DNA of 64,000 nucleotides, from positions 186,001-250,000 of the forward strand of contig JAPOWR010000005.1 of the NCBI GenBank assembly GCA_026707545.1. The letters run 5' to 3'. The notes beneath the pieces were generated by a model. It was not told the origin of the DNA. It searched no databases and saw only the letters and a list, made by a program, of their open reading frames with translations. Shown in pieces: positions 36,264-45,403 of the stretch (position 1 is its first letter; each line of letters opens with the position of its first letter). Origin of the DNA: Acidobacteriota bacterium. Lineage in GTDB: Bacteria; Acidobacteriota; Thermoanaerobaculia; Multivoradales; Multivoraceae. Both the position numbers and the translations under genes were made by a program.

Positions 36264-36712
36264 GGCTCGCCGCTTCGCGGCGGTGTTGTGTCCGCAGTGG
36301 CGGAAGGTCGCCGGCCGTTGGCCGGCGGCTGTGTTCCTGGGGCTGCGCCGCTTCGCGGCTCCGCCCCATAGCGGACCAGAAGGTCCGCGCACCCAGAGCA
36401 CGGCCCCGGTGGGGCGTGCTTCTCTACATGCGGATGACATGGTGTCGCTGCGGGCGTGCGGACCAGAAGGTCCGCGCACCCAGAGAGCGACCCGGGTGCG
36501 GCGTGCTTCTCTACATGCGGATGACATGTCGCCGCTGCGTGCTCAACCCAACTGCAGCAGGGCATCTCGCAGAAGCTACGCACGTTCTCTGGGTGCGCGG
36601 ACCTTCTGGTCCGCTTGCCGCCGAAGGCGGCCAGAAACACGCGCCGGCCGCAGGCCGGCACCTTTGGCACCCGTGCAGCACAAACGCACCGGCCGCAGGC
36701 CGGCACATTCAA
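36264..36712. repeat. Palindromic repeat cluster 7 (three cores)
   Basis: The cores are at 36371-36388, 36458-36475 and 36597-36614. Two copies of CTACATGCGGATGACAT lie 87 bases apart with a core between, indicating a partial internal duplication. The right end has two GCCGGCCGCAGGCCGGC hairpins in a row (near 36640 and 36690). The cluster ends about 30 bases before the cysteine desulfurase start. Confidence 0.9.
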
Positions 36713-36743
36713 CACCGCCTTCGAACGTACAATCTCCACGACC

Positions 36744-37913
36744 ATGCCCGCTCCCGTCTACCTCGACCACAACGCGACCACCCCGCTCGATCCGCGGGTG
36801 GCGGAAGCGATGGAGCCCTGGGTCGGGGGGCTCCACGGCAATCCGTCGTCGGTTCATTCCTTCGGGCGGACGGCGCGTGCCGCGGTGGAGTTGGCGCGGG
36901 AGCAGGTGGCGGAACTCGTGGGCGGGCAGCCGCCGGAGGTCGTCTTCACCGCGTCGGGGACAGAGGCGAACAACGCGGTTCTGCTGTCGGCGTTCGCCGG
37001 CGAGGGCGACGGCCACCTGGTGATCTCGGAGCTGGAGCATCCGTCGATTCAGGCGGCGGCAGACCGGCTGGAGGGACTCGGCGTCGAGGTGACGCGGCTC
37101 CGCCCGGGCGCGGACGGAGTCGTCTCCGCAGATTCGATCGTGGCGGCGCTCCGGCGGGACACCCGGCTGGTGTGCCTGATGCTGGCGAACAACGAACTGG
37201 GTACGGTGCAGCCGGTGGCGGCGGCGGCGGCAGCGTGCCGCGAACGGGGTGTGCCGCTTCTCTGCGACGCGGTCCAGGCGGCGGGCAAGCTGGCCATCGA
37301 TGCCGGTGCCCTGGGAGCGGACTACGTCGTCGTCGCGGCGCACAAGTTCAACGGGCCGGTGGGCGCGGCGGCGCTCCGGATCCGCGAGGGCGCCGCATTC
37401 GAGCCGCTGATCCTCGGCGGCGGGCAGGAGCGGCGGCGGCGGGCCGGTACGGAGAATGTCGCCGCACTGGTCGGCTTCGGAGCCTGCGCGGCGCTGGCGT
37501 CAGAGGAACTTGACGAGCGCATCGAGCGCCTGGGCGAGCTGCGCGACGGACTGGAGGCGGGCCTTGCCGGTATCCCGGACGCTCGCCTGCACTGCGCGTC
37601 GTCGCCGCGTCTGCCCCATGTGGCACATGTGGCCTTTCCAGGTCTGATCGGCGAGGAACTGGTCGTTCGGCTCGACCTGGCCGGCTTTGCGGTCTCGACC
37701 GGCGCCGCGTGCGCTTCGGGCGTCGTCGAGCCGAGCAGGACGCTGCTGGCGATGGGCGTGCCGGCGGCCGAGGCCCTGGCGTCGATCCGGATCAGTCTGG
37801 GCACGACGAATGACGAGGCGGAGCTCGCGCGTTTTCTGCCGGTGCTGGCGGCCGAAGTGGAGGCGCTCCGGTCCCTCTGCGCGGAGCCTGTGGCCCAGGC
37901 GGTGGCCGGATGA
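36744..37913 (+). CDS. Cysteine desulfurase (NifS/IscS-like)
   Basis: 389 residues from ATG 36744; the longer frame upstream is repeat DNA. VYLDHNATTPLDPRV starts the fold. FTASGTEANNAVL binds the cofactor, AAHKFNGPVG carries the PLP lysine (near 202), and STGAACASG near 320 holds the catalytic cysteine on a short loop. The enzyme removes sulfur from cysteine as a persulfide. Its stop overlaps the start of mnmA (ATGA), so its likely main task is to feed sulfur to tRNA thiolation. Confidence 0.92.
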   Translation: MPAPVYLDHNATTPLDPRVAEAMEPWVGGLHGNPSSVHSFGRTARAAVELAREQVAELVGGQPPEVVFTASGTEANNAVLLSAFAGEGDGHLVISELEHPSIQAAADRLEGLGVEVTRLRPGADGVVSADSIVAALRRDTRLVCLMLANNELGTVQPVAAAAAACRERGVPLLCDAVQAAGKLAIDAGALGADYVVVAAHKFNGPVGAAALRIREGAAFEPLILGGGQERRRRAGTENVAALVGFGACAALASEELDERIERLGELRDGLEAGLAGIPDARLHCASSPRLPHVAHVAFPGLIGEELVVRLDLAGFAVSTGAACASGVVEPSRTLLAMGVPAAEALASIRISLGTTNDEAELARFLPVLAAEVEALRSLCAEPVAQAVAG

Positions 37914-39049
37914 CCGCCCTGGCCCAGACAGCGGCACGGACGGGCAGGAGTGCCGTGCCCGCGCCCCTGACCGCGGTGGCGATGAGCGGGGGGCTGGATT
38001 CCTCGGTGGCCGCGTTGCTGCTCGAACGCCGGGGGACGCCGGTGGTCGGCCTGTCGATGCTGCTCTGGGATCGGTCGCAGCAGGTCCGGCACGGCCGCTG
38101 CTGCGGCTCGCTCGACCTCGGCGATGCGCGCCGGGTGGCGGAGCAGCTCGGCCTGCCGCACTACACGCTGAGGATGGACGGGGAGTTTCGCCGGCACGTG
38201 GTCGACCCCTTCGTGGACGGCTACGTCGGCGGCCAAACGCCGAGCCCGTGCATCTCCTGCAACACGGAGATCAAGTTCGAGGCCTTCTGGGAGCGGGCGC
38301 GCCGGCTGGGCGCCGGTCGGATCGCCACGGGCCACTACGCGCGCATCCGGCGCGGGGCGGACGGGCGCTACGAGCTGCACCGGGCGGTCGACGAGTCGAA
38401 GGACCAGAGCTACTTCCTGTTCGAGCTGAACCAGGAGCAACTGGCGCGTGCCGTCTTCCCGCTCGGAGAGCTGACGAAGGCCGAGGTGCGCGAGCTGGCC
38501 CGTGAGGCCGGGCTGGCGGTGGCGGAGAAGGGCGAGAGCATGGAGATCTGCTTCGTCGACCGGGGCGTGCGGGAGTTCGTCGAGAGCGAGCGACCCGACC
38601 TGTCCCGGCGGCCGGCACGGGTCAGCGCGAGCGACGGCGAGGAACTGGGCGCCGGAGCGCCCTACTACCGGTACACCGTGGGGCAGAGGCGGGGCCTGGG
38701 CGTCGCCGCCGGGCGCCGGCTGTACGTGCTCGACGTGCAGCCGGAAGACAACCGGATCGTCGTCGGCAGCCGCGACGAACTGCTGGCGCCGGGCCTGATC
38801 GGGCGCGGCCTGCACTGGATCTCCGGTGCCGCGGTGGACTCGGCGGTCGAGGTCGACGTGCGGATCCGCTCGCGGCACCCCGGCGTCGCGGCGACGGTCG
38901 AGAGCTTGCCGGCCGCGGACGGCGGCTCCGGCGGCTGCAAAGTCCGCTTCGCCGAACCCCAGGCCGGCGTCGCCCCCGGCCAGGCGGCGGTGTTCTATCG
39001 CGGTACCCAGATCCTCGGCGGCTGCTGGATCGAGCGGGCCCTTAGCTGA
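37910..39049 (+). CDS. mnmA: tRNA-specific 2-thiouridylase MnmA
   Basis: 379 residues from ATG 37910. The PP-loop SGGLDSS is at 26-32. TPSPCISCNTEIKF holds the first catalytic Cys, and ESMEICFVD the second. ATGHYARI and ESKDQSYFLF are family signatures, and the C-terminal beta-barrel (YTVGQRRGLGVAAGRRLYVLD) is complete. It makes s2U34 in tRNA for Lys, Glu and Gln, using sulfur from the desulfurase encoded just before it. A 20-residue N-terminal extension precedes the usual start. Confidence 0.95.
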   Translation: MTALAQTAARTGRSAVPAPLTAVAMSGGLDSSVAALLLERRGTPVVGLSMLLWDRSQQVRHGRCCGSLDLGDARRVAEQLGLPHYTLRMDGEFRRHVVDPFVDGYVGGQTPSPCISCNTEIKFEAFWERARRLGAGRIATGHYARIRRGADGRYELHRAVDESKDQSYFLFELNQEQLARAVFPLGELTKAEVRELAREAGLAVAEKGESMEICFVDRGVREFVESERPDLSRRPARVSASDGEELGAGAPYYRYTVGQRRGLGVAAGRRLYVLDVQPEDNRIVVGSRDELLAPGLIGRGLHWISGAAVDSAVEVDVRIRSRHPGVAATVESLPAADGGSGGCKVRFAEPQAGVAPGQAAVFYRGTQILGGCWIERALS

Positions 39050-39065
39050 GGGCGGTCCGTGGTGA

Positions 39066-39450
39066 GAAGGTCGCCGGCCGTTGGCCGGCGGCTGTGTCGC
39101 CCGGAAGCGGACCAGAAGGTCCGCGCACCCAGAGAGCGGCTCCGGTGCGGCCCACTTCTGTACATGCGGATGACATGACGCCGCTGCGGGCCGATCCCAA
39201 CTGCAGCAGGGCATTTCGCAGAATCCCACGCACGTTCTCTGGGTGCGCGGACCTTCTGGTCCGCTCGCCGCCGAGGGCGGCCAGAAACCCGCCGCCGCGA
39301 AGCGGCGACCGCAAGACGCAGCGGCGTCATGTCAACCGCATGCACAGAAGTTCGCGAGATCGGGGTGGTTCTCTGGGTGCGCGGACCTTCCGGTCCGCTG
39401 CCGCCGCAGGCGGCCAGAAACCCGTGCCGGCCGCAGGCCGGCACCTTCCT
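39066..39450. repeat. Palindromic repeat cluster 8 (three cores)
   Basis: The cores are at 39107-39124, 39247-39264 and 39381-39398 (the last with a C for T change in the centre). The words TACATGCGGATGACATGACGC and CAACTGCAGCAGGG lie between the first two. A diverged copy (ATGTCAACCGCATGCACAGAAG) precedes the third. It is the last cluster in the window; none occurs from here to 64 kb. Confidence 0.9.
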
Positions 39451-40301
39451 CAACCCCCCGCAGGCTCCAACTCCACCACAAGGTCAGACCACACCCAGCC
39501 CGGCTGCGCGGGCTCGTTGTCGTAGTCGCCGCGGAAGCCGAAGCCGACAGCCACCTGCTGGCCGGCGTTGAACGGGATCTCGTCGATGTTCGGCTTGCCG
39601 ATGGCGCGCATCACCTCGACGCCGCTCGAGTCGGCCAGCGCGAGGACGATCCGCCCTCCGGCGGCGTCGAAGTCGAAGCGGACGTCGTAGGTCTCGCCGG
39701 CCTGCATCAGGTACCGCTCAACCACCCGCTGCTTGCTCGTGTGCTTGACGCCCCAGTCGCTGCGGAAGAAGACCTGCGGCGGACCGCCCGGCCCCCGGGC
39801 GACACCGAAGCCGAACAGGTCGACGTGCCGGTTGCGGGCGAACCAGAACAGGTTCTGGTTGCGGGACGGGACGCGGTTCCAGCCGCCGTGATGCACACGG
39901 AAACGGAAGATGACCCGCCGGTAGGTCCCGGGCGGCGTGTCGAGCCGGGTTTCGAAGTCGGGCCGCTCTTCGGTCGCGCGGTGGAACGCGCCGGCCAGCG
40001 CGAGACGGACGACGCCGTCCTCGGAAACGGAGCGTTCCGGGCCGGCGGGGACGTCGGCCCCGGGCGCTTCGGCCGGATCGGTCGATGCGCTCACGTCCGG
40101 CCTCAGGGCTGCCGTGTTGGCCGCCCACTGGGCGCGTCGGCAGAAGTCGATGAAGGCGTCGCGTTCGTCGCAGTCCGGCAGGCTGCCGGCGACCTCGACG
40201 ACCGCCGCGGTCATCGTCTCCGCGATGCGCCGCTGGAGTTCGACGATGCCGTCGCTGGGCTTCGGGTGTCTGAATGCCTCGACGATCTGGTCCCTGTTCA
40301 T
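39450..40301 (-). CDS. Hypothetical protein, C-terminal lectin-like beta domain
   Basis: 283 residues from ATG 40301. Residues 1-75 are helical and charged (QRRIAETMTAAVVEVAGSL..CDERDAFIDFC). From about 100 the sequence is beta-rich: FRVHHGGWNRVPSRNQNLFWF, YDVRFDFDAAGGRIVLALAD, GQQVAVGFGFRGDYDNEPAQPGWVWSDLVVELE, a pattern like LamG/concanavalin-type domains. There is no signal peptide. Its 3' end abuts a repeat cluster. Family not recognised. Confidence 0.6.
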   Translation of the reverse strand: MNRDQIVEAFRHPKPSDGIVELQRRIAETMTAAVVEVAGSLPDCDERDAFIDFCRRAQWAANTAALRPDVSASTDPAEAPGADVPAGPERSVSEDGVVRLALAGAFHRATEERPDFETRLDTPPGTYRRVIFRFRVHHGGWNRVPSRNQNLFWFARNRHVDLFGFGVARGPGGPPQVFFRSDWGVKHTSKQRVVERYLMQAGETYDVRFDFDAAGGRIVLALADSSGVEVMRAIGKPNIDEIPFNAGQQVAVGFGFRGDYDNEPAQPGWVWSDLVVELEPAGG

Positions 40302-40495
40302 GCCGCTCCCCCGCTCTCCAGTTCGGAGGGCAAGACCTGGTGGGGTCTCGTCGAGGGGCAGCCAACCGGCCGGATCTCGCCCGGCTCGCGAGTCTACATC
40401 CGGCTGGTTTCGCTGACCGCTGCTTCTTGCACTACACTCGCCGCCCCACCGCTCAAGCTGACCTGCAACTCATCCATCAGAAAAGGAAGATCCCC

Positions 40496-41143
40496 ATGAA
40501 GCGACTCCCCCTGGTCGCCGCGGTCACACTGGCACTGGCGTTCGTCGGTTCCGCTCTCGTTGCCCAGGACTACCTGCAGAACGCGCAGTTCCGGGTCGCA
40601 TGGAAGGACGAGTCGATGGGGAAGTTCGCGAACCCGGCGGCCTGGTCGTCGGACCAGGGAGTCCTGTACTGGCTGGAAGACCAGCAGGAGACGGAGGCCC
40701 TCGTCAACATCCGCGAGCGAGACGGCCTCTGGAGGTTGGAACTGGCGGTGACGACGGAGCGTCAGTCGATCCTGTTTGCTGTGCACAGCGACACGGAGGC
40801 GATGTGGGCAGTGCGAACCGGTTTGGCCCAGGACGTCGTTCCGGGCTACGAGGGGGACTATCCGGAGTCCGCCGTGGTCTGCATGATCCCGCGGGGTGCG
40901 CGTCGCAACGCCTGGCGCTGCTACTGGGGAACGGCTCTGCTGCTCAACGACGCATGGGACCAGGACGGGCAGATCCCGGCCAAGTACTTCGAGCCCTATC
41001 CCAAGTGCCAGGGGTTGTTCGAGAGCCTGGTCGCGCTGGGGCAGCCGGACGTGCCGACGTATGGGGGGCGTCCTGCTTCTCAGTGTCCGCCCGCCAGCGC
41101 CAGCCCGACCCTGCCGGAAGGCTGGGTCGAGCCTGAACAGTAG
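40496..41143 (+). CDS. Exported hypothetical protein
   Basis: 215 residues from ATG 40496 with AAAGGAAG upstream. The signal peptide is about 1-23 (LPLVAAVTLALAFVGSALVAQ). The body (FANPAAWSSDQGVLYWLEDQQETEALVNIRE) and four later cysteines (VVCMIPRG, WRCYWG, PKCQGL, SQCPP), two likely disulfides, suggest a small folded periplasmic protein. It is convergent with rsmI. No family recognised. Confidence 0.65.
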   Translation: MKRLPLVAAVTLALAFVGSALVAQDYLQNAQFRVAWKDESMGKFANPAAWSSDQGVLYWLEDQQETEALVNIRERDGLWRLELAVTTERQSILFAVHSDTEAMWAVRTGLAQDVVPGYEGDYPESAVVCMIPRGARRNAWRCYWGTALLLNDAWDQDGQIPAKYFEPYPKCQGLFESLVALGQPDVPTYGGRPASQCPPASASPTLPEGWVEPEQ

Positions 41144-41155
41144 CGCGACGCGCCG

Positions 41156-41878
41156 TCAGGAGCGCCGGTCGGACCCGCCGACCACGGCCGTCACCTCGCC
41201 GCGGAGGCCGGGACGTTCTCCGATCGCGGCGGCGAGTTCCCCGAGCCGACCGCGCAGCACCTCCTCGTGGAGCTTGGTCAACTCGCGGGCCAGGGCCGCG
41301 TCGCGGTCGGGGCCGAAGGCGTCGGCGGCGTCGGCCAGCGAGGCCGCCGCGCGCCGGGGCGACTCGAAGAACACGAGCGTGTGCGGGACCTCGGCGTGGG
41401 AGTCGAAGAAGCGCCGCCGCCGCCCCTTCTTCCGCGGCGGGAAGCCGAGGAACGTGAACGGGTAGGGCGGCAGACCGGAGACCACGAGGGCGGTCAGGAT
41501 GGCCGAGGGGCCCGGCAGCGCCTCGACCGCGAGACCCTGCCGCACGGCGGCCCGCACCAGGCGGTAGCCGGGGTCCGAGACGAGCGGGGTGCCCGCGTCC
41601 GAGACCAGGGTCACCGCGCCGCCTTCCTCGAGTGTTTGCAGCACGCGGCCGATCTGCCGGTCCTCGTTGTGGTCGTGGAGCGGAAGGAGCGGCGGCCGGG
41701 CTCTCGCGCCGGCGGCGCCGAGGTTCTGGTACAGCCGCCCGGTGCGTCGGGTGTCCTCGCAGGCGACGAGGTCGGCCGAGAGCAGGGCGTCGCGGGCGCG
41801 TGGGGAGAGATCGGCCAGGTTGCCGATCGGCGTGGCCACGATCCGCAGCCGGCCCGCCGCCGGCTTGGGCGAGTTCAC
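41156..41878 (-). CDS. rsmI: 16S rRNA 2'-O-ribose methyltransferase RsmI
   Basis: 240 residues from ATG 41878. IVATPIGNLADLSPRARDAL, ACEDTRRT, TLVSDAGTPLVSDPGYRLV and FLGFPPRKKGRRR are the RsmI signatures in order. It methylates the ribose of C1402 in 16S rRNA using SAM. It starts seven bases after the transglycosylase stop, so the two form an operon. Length slightly short of the E. coli protein because of a compact C-terminus. Confidence 0.93.
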   Translation of the reverse strand: MNSPKPAAGRLRIVATPIGNLADLSPRARDALLSADLVACEDTRRTGRLYQNLGAAGARARPPLLPLHDHNEDRQIGRVLQTLEEGGAVTLVSDAGTPLVSDPGYRLVRAAVRQGLAVEALPGPSAILTALVVSGLPPYPFTFLGFPPRKKGRRRRFFDSHAEVPHTLVFFESPRRAAASLADAADAFGPDRDAALARELTKLHEEVLRGRLGELAAAIGERPGLRGEVTAVVGGSDRRS

Positions 41879-41885
41879 GGCGGGC

Positions 41886-44135
41886 TCAGCCCGTCTGGTC
41901 GTAGAGGTCGTGGTACTGGGCCACGTTGTGGAGCACCTGCTCCACGTAGTTCCGGGTCTCGCTGAAGCCGACCTTGGTGAAGTACTCGTCGGCGCCGTCG
42001 GTGTAGCAGTAGCGGCGCCAGAGGCCGGCCACCGGTTCGCCGGCGTTGTAGGCGGCGACCATCATGTGCGGCTCGTTGCCGAACAGGGCGCCCAGCTCGG
42101 CCAGATACGCGGCGCCGAGTTCGATCGCGAGGGCGGGGTCCTCCAGGTCGCGGGGCGATCGCAGCGGCGTGCCGGAACTCGCCGCCAGCCGCGCGGCGGT
42201 CGGATAGACGAACTGCATCAGGCCGCGCGCCGAGGCCGCGGAGACCGCCTGGTGGTCGAATCGGCTCTCCTGGCGCATGACCGCCGCCATCAGGAAGGGG
42301 TCGAGGCCACGCCGGGCGGCGGCGGAGTCGATCAGCTCGCCGTAGGCCCTCGGGTAGAGCGCCTTGCGGAGGGTCAGCGGGTGGAGCGGCTCGGGGAGGC
42401 GGCCAGGCGCCCGCTGAGCCAGGATCTCGGCAATCAGGAGCGCGCGGCGGGGCCTGGTCCCGGCGAGACCCTCGGCCGCGGTCAGGGCGAGGCGCGGACT
42501 GGCGACGGGGAAGTGCCGGTTCACGACCTCGACCGCGTCGCCCCAAAGGCCGAGCGCCAGCATCAGCTCCTGTGGATCGGAGAGCGACTGGTTCCAGAGA
42601 GGCCAGCTCTCGGCCGGCACGCCCTGCAGTGTCAGGAAGGAGCGGATGGCCGAATCGGACGCCAGCCGCCCCTGGAGCGTCTGCCGGGCGGCCTCCGCGT
42701 TGTCGCCGCGCCGGTCGTAGAGCAGCCAGGCCCGGTAGAGCGACGCGGGGTTCTGGGAACGCGCCATCTCGCCGGCGATGCGCTGGGCATGAACCGCGAG
42801 CGGCGGCGCCTTCAGGCGCTTCGCGGCCGCCTCCGCCAGGGGGTGGAAGGGATCTGCCGCGAGCACGTCGGCGTAGTGCTCGATCGCGCGGTCCAGGCCG
42901 CCGCGGGCTTCGAGCAGCCGGCCCTGCCAGTAGCGCACCTCGAGCGCGACGCTCCGGCTCGTGGCCGCGGCGTCGGCCAGCCAGTCCCCGGCTCGGTCGA
43001 GGCGGCCCTGGACGATGTCCGAAACGGCGAGGAACAGGCTGCCGCGCGCGACCACGGCGCGGTCGCTTCGAATCTGGAGCAGCACGGGGTATAGCTCGAG
43101 TGCCTCGTCCTCGAGTCCGCGGCGCCAGTCGAGGCGCATCGCGCCGAGCAGGGCCGCCGCCGCGAAGTTGCCCTGGGGTTGGGCCAGATAGGCGCGCCGG
43201 AAGGTGTTCGAGGCGGCCGGCCAGTCGCTGAACAGCTCTTCGGACCGGGCCTTCTGGTAGAGCGCCTGGGCCGAACGGCTGGCCGAGCTCACGTTGCTGG
43301 CCAGCACTTCGTAGTGCCGGGCCGCATCTTCGAGACGCCCCTGCCAGAAGTGGCTTCGCGCCCACCGGTAGTGGACGTCGAAGTCGGAGTTCGAGCGCAC
43401 CTCCAGGTCGATCACGATCTGTCCCAGCAGTTGGTTGGAGCGGTCGAACGCGCGGTGTTCGTGGAAGGTCGTCCCGAGCAGCAGCACTTCGTCGGGATTC
43501 TCGAGTTCCGGTCGGAGCCAGTGCAGGCGTTCGGCCGCCTCGAAGGCGACGAGGTCGTTCGACCGCTCCTCGAGCAGGGCGACCAGCTCGACGACCCCTT
43601 CGTCCTGCACGCCCGCGGCGAGCCGGCACTTGGCGCGGCTCAGGGTCAGCAGACGGCGTTCGGATGCCGGCATGCGGGATACGGGGATTCCGGCGAGGAG
43701 CCGGCAGTCGCCGCCCCGGTCGAGGCTCGACGCGAGCAGTTCGGCGGCCGGCCGCACGAGCACCCGGGGCGGACGGCCGCCGAGCAGCGTCGCGGTGACG
43801 CCGGCGGCGATCTCCGGGGCGCCGAGCCGGGTCTGGGCGACCGCCAGCCGGTAGCGGGCCCAGGGTTCGAGCGCCGGGGTTTCGGTCAGGCAGGTGGCGT
43901 AGGCCTCGGAGGCGTCTTCGAGCCGCCCGAGTTCCTCCAGCAGCGTCCCCTCCAGGTAGCACATGCCGTAGGCGGCCCCGAGGTCCGGCTGCTCGCCGCG
44001 AAGCCGCCTGGTCTCCTCGAGCGCGGCCTGCTGCTGCCCGTCGGACTGTAATTCGACCAGGCGAATGCGCGGATCGTCCTCGGCTGCCAGCACGAGCAGC
44101 GGCAGCGTCAAGGCGATCGTGGCTGACGCGGCCAT
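41886..44135 (-). CDS. Soluble lytic murein transglycosylase (Slt-like)
   Basis: 749 residues from ATG 44135. A short signal peptide (IALTLPLLVLAAEDD) precedes a long alpha-solenoid of TPR-like repeats. The C-terminal lysozyme-like domain has the catalytic Glu in VMRQESRFDHQAVSAASARGLMQFV and the second signature MMVAAYNAGEPV. It cleaves peptidoglycan between MurNAc and GlcNAc with formation of anhydroMurNAc, in the periplasm. The bases upstream (44136-44233) hold no gene. Confidence 0.88.
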   Translation of the reverse strand: MAASATIALTLPLLVLAAEDDPRIRLVELQSDGQQQAALEETRRLRGEQPDLGAAYGMCYLEGTLLEELGRLEDASEAYATCLTETPALEPWARYRLAVAQTRLGAPEIAAGVTATLLGGRPPRVLVRPAAELLASSLDRGGDCRLLAGIPVSRMPASERRLLTLSRAKCRLAAGVQDEGVVELVALLEERSNDLVAFEAAERLHWLRPELENPDEVLLLGTTFHEHRAFDRSNQLLGQIVIDLEVRSNSDFDVHYRWARSHFWQGRLEDAARHYEVLASNVSSASRSAQALYQKARSEELFSDWPAASNTFRRAYLAQPQGNFAAAALLGAMRLDWRRGLEDEALELYPVLLQIRSDRAVVARGSLFLAVSDIVQGRLDRAGDWLADAAATSRSVALEVRYWQGRLLEARGGLDRAIEHYADVLAADPFHPLAEAAAKRLKAPPLAVHAQRIAGEMARSQNPASLYRAWLLYDRRGDNAEAARQTLQGRLASDSAIRSFLTLQGVPAESWPLWNQSLSDPQELMLALGLWGDAVEVVNRHFPVASPRLALTAAEGLAGTRPRRALLIAEILAQRAPGRLPEPLHPLTLRKALYPRAYGELIDSAAARRGLDPFLMAAVMRQESRFDHQAVSAASARGLMQFVYPTAARLAASSGTPLRSPRDLEDPALAIELGAAYLAELGALFGNEPHMMVAAYNAGEPVAGLWRRYCYTDGADEYFTKVGFSETRNYVEQVLHNVAQYHDLYDQTG

Positions 44136-44233
44136 ACGAAACGATAACCGGAAAGCCCGATTCTACATTCCCGCGGCGGGGGGAGACTACATACGAGAAT
44201 TGCCACGGCCCGTCGCCCGGCTCGTGGCCGGTT

Positions 44234-44389
44234 CTAGGAGCCGTGCTTCTTCTGCTGGCGTATGGACGGGTCGGGCGGCTTGGCCTGGGAGAACAGCTTG
44301 CGGGCAATCTCCTCCGGGGCCCTGACTTGACCCAAGCCTAGCGAGTCGTCAGCCTCTTCACCATTCCTCCCTCGGATCGGCCGGTTCAT
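44234..44389 (-). CDS. Small protein with AKPPDPSIR tail, related to the transposon-borne small protein
   Basis: About 51 residues from ATG 44389; the frame is open to 44452. The C-terminus PEEIARKLFSQAKPPDPSIRQQ matches VEEVADRIFANAKPPDPSIRVHN in the 55-residue protein at 49538-49705. Its start overlaps the end of the upstream exported protein gene by 32 bases. With the transposase remnant at 45299 it suggests a decayed IS1595-type element here. Function unknown. Confidence 0.55.
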   Translation of the reverse strand: MNRPIRGRNGEEADDSLGLGQVRAPEEIARKLFSQAKPPDPSIRQQKKHGS

Positions 44390-44915
44390 CAGGCTGCACC
44401 ACTCTCGCTCCTGCCGCGGCTGCTTCGCGGAACCAGCCCCACTCCGTCTCATCCATGTTAGACACAGAGTCGGAAGATCTCCTCAGCGAGGGCTTGGTCC
44501 ACGAGGCCTCCCGCAGGTTCATCCGATATGAGAACCTGCGGCTCTCCCCCGAGGCGAAGTACATGACGACACGGCAATCCAAATTCGGGACAACGAGGGC
44601 TCTGATGCCCGTCAGGTGTCCGCTACCTGACGATCGAGCCCATGTCACGTATTCGCCGGAAAACTCGCTGTAGCAGCGGACACTCAGGTCTACGAAGTAG
44701 ACGGCGTTCACGTTCCAGTAGAGGTCCACGAGGACCTGAGACGTGTCGTCCGCCGTGGTGAACTCGTAGATGTCGATCTGGTTGTAGGTGTCGAACTCGT
44801 AGTCGTAGTCCGTCGTGATGGTGCGGACAATCGAGTGTGGGTGCCTCTGGGCATAGCCAGAGGTGGCCAACAGACCCAGGGCGAGGAGGATGGGGGCAAC
44901 TCTGCGTGTGATCAT
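44358..44915 (-). CDS. Exported hypothetical protein
   Basis: 185 residues from ATG 44915 with AGGAG upstream. Signal peptide about 1-22 (APILLALGLLATSGYAQ). The middle is rich in Tyr, Thr and Asp (TTDYDYEFDTYNQIDIYEF), with two cysteines (VRCYSE, LDCRVV). It resembles small beta-rich periplasmic proteins, but no family is recognised. It lies where the methyltransferase would be if the flanking fragments are remains of the transposon seen at 49.5 kb. Confidence 0.6.
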   Translation of the reverse strand: MITRRVAPILLALGLLATSGYAQRHPHSIVRTITTDYDYEFDTYNQIDIYEFTTADDTSQVLVDLYWNVNAVYFVDLSVRCYSEFSGEYVTWARSSGSGHLTGIRALVVPNLDCRVVMYFASGESRRFSYRMNLREASWTKPSLRRSSDSVSNMDETEWGWFREAAAAGARVVQPDEPADPREEW

Positions 44916-45298
44916 GTGCGATCTCCTGTTGTTGTCCGACTCCGGTGTTGCAACCGGCTGCCGGACGTACTATCTGGGTGCTGACTCAGCAACCCTGCCG
45001 ATCAGAAAAACGGGCGGCGGGCCTGCTTCGAGACCCGTGACGGAACCTATGTGATGGGCCGTCGCCAGCACTCGGCAGCCCGCCGGACCAGACGGCCCCC
45101 TCTTGGGCTTCATATCGACAGTCGCTTCCATCGGCCAAGGCGGGCCACGGCGTTGCCGCCGTCGGGCGTTGTGGCTTGGGGCCATCACCCTTCGACCGGC
45201 CAAGCTAGCGCATCGTGAAGCCTTGTCAAGGCGGGTGGAACCGGCCCCCTCGTGACCGTCTCCGCACAGCGCGTCAGCCTGCCGGGAGTGCTCGGCTT
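44916..45298. other. Non-coding gap
   Basis: About 380 bases with no convincing gene. Open frames crossing it lack ribosome sites and protein-like composition. It lies between the exported protein gene and a transposase remnant, so it may include degraded transposon DNA. Confidence 0.35.
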
Positions 45299-45403
45299 TC
45301 AGCCGGTCAACTCGTCGTAGCGCATCCGCTTGCCGATCAAGCCTCGGGCGATGACCACCATCTGGTCGAGCGTGTCCAGCTCCCGGATGTTCTTCCGGCC
45401 GGA
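45299..45403 (-). pseudogene. IS1595-family transposase, C-terminal remnant
   Basis: The minus strand reads GRKNIRELDTLDQMVVIARGLIGKRMRYDELTG and stop. It aligns with the end of the intact transposase at 50919 (GRKNQRDLDTVEQLAELFDGFIGKRLKYRDL). Everything before this tail is missing. It is a different element from the intact copy, as the residues differ at about half of the positions. Confidence 0.8.
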
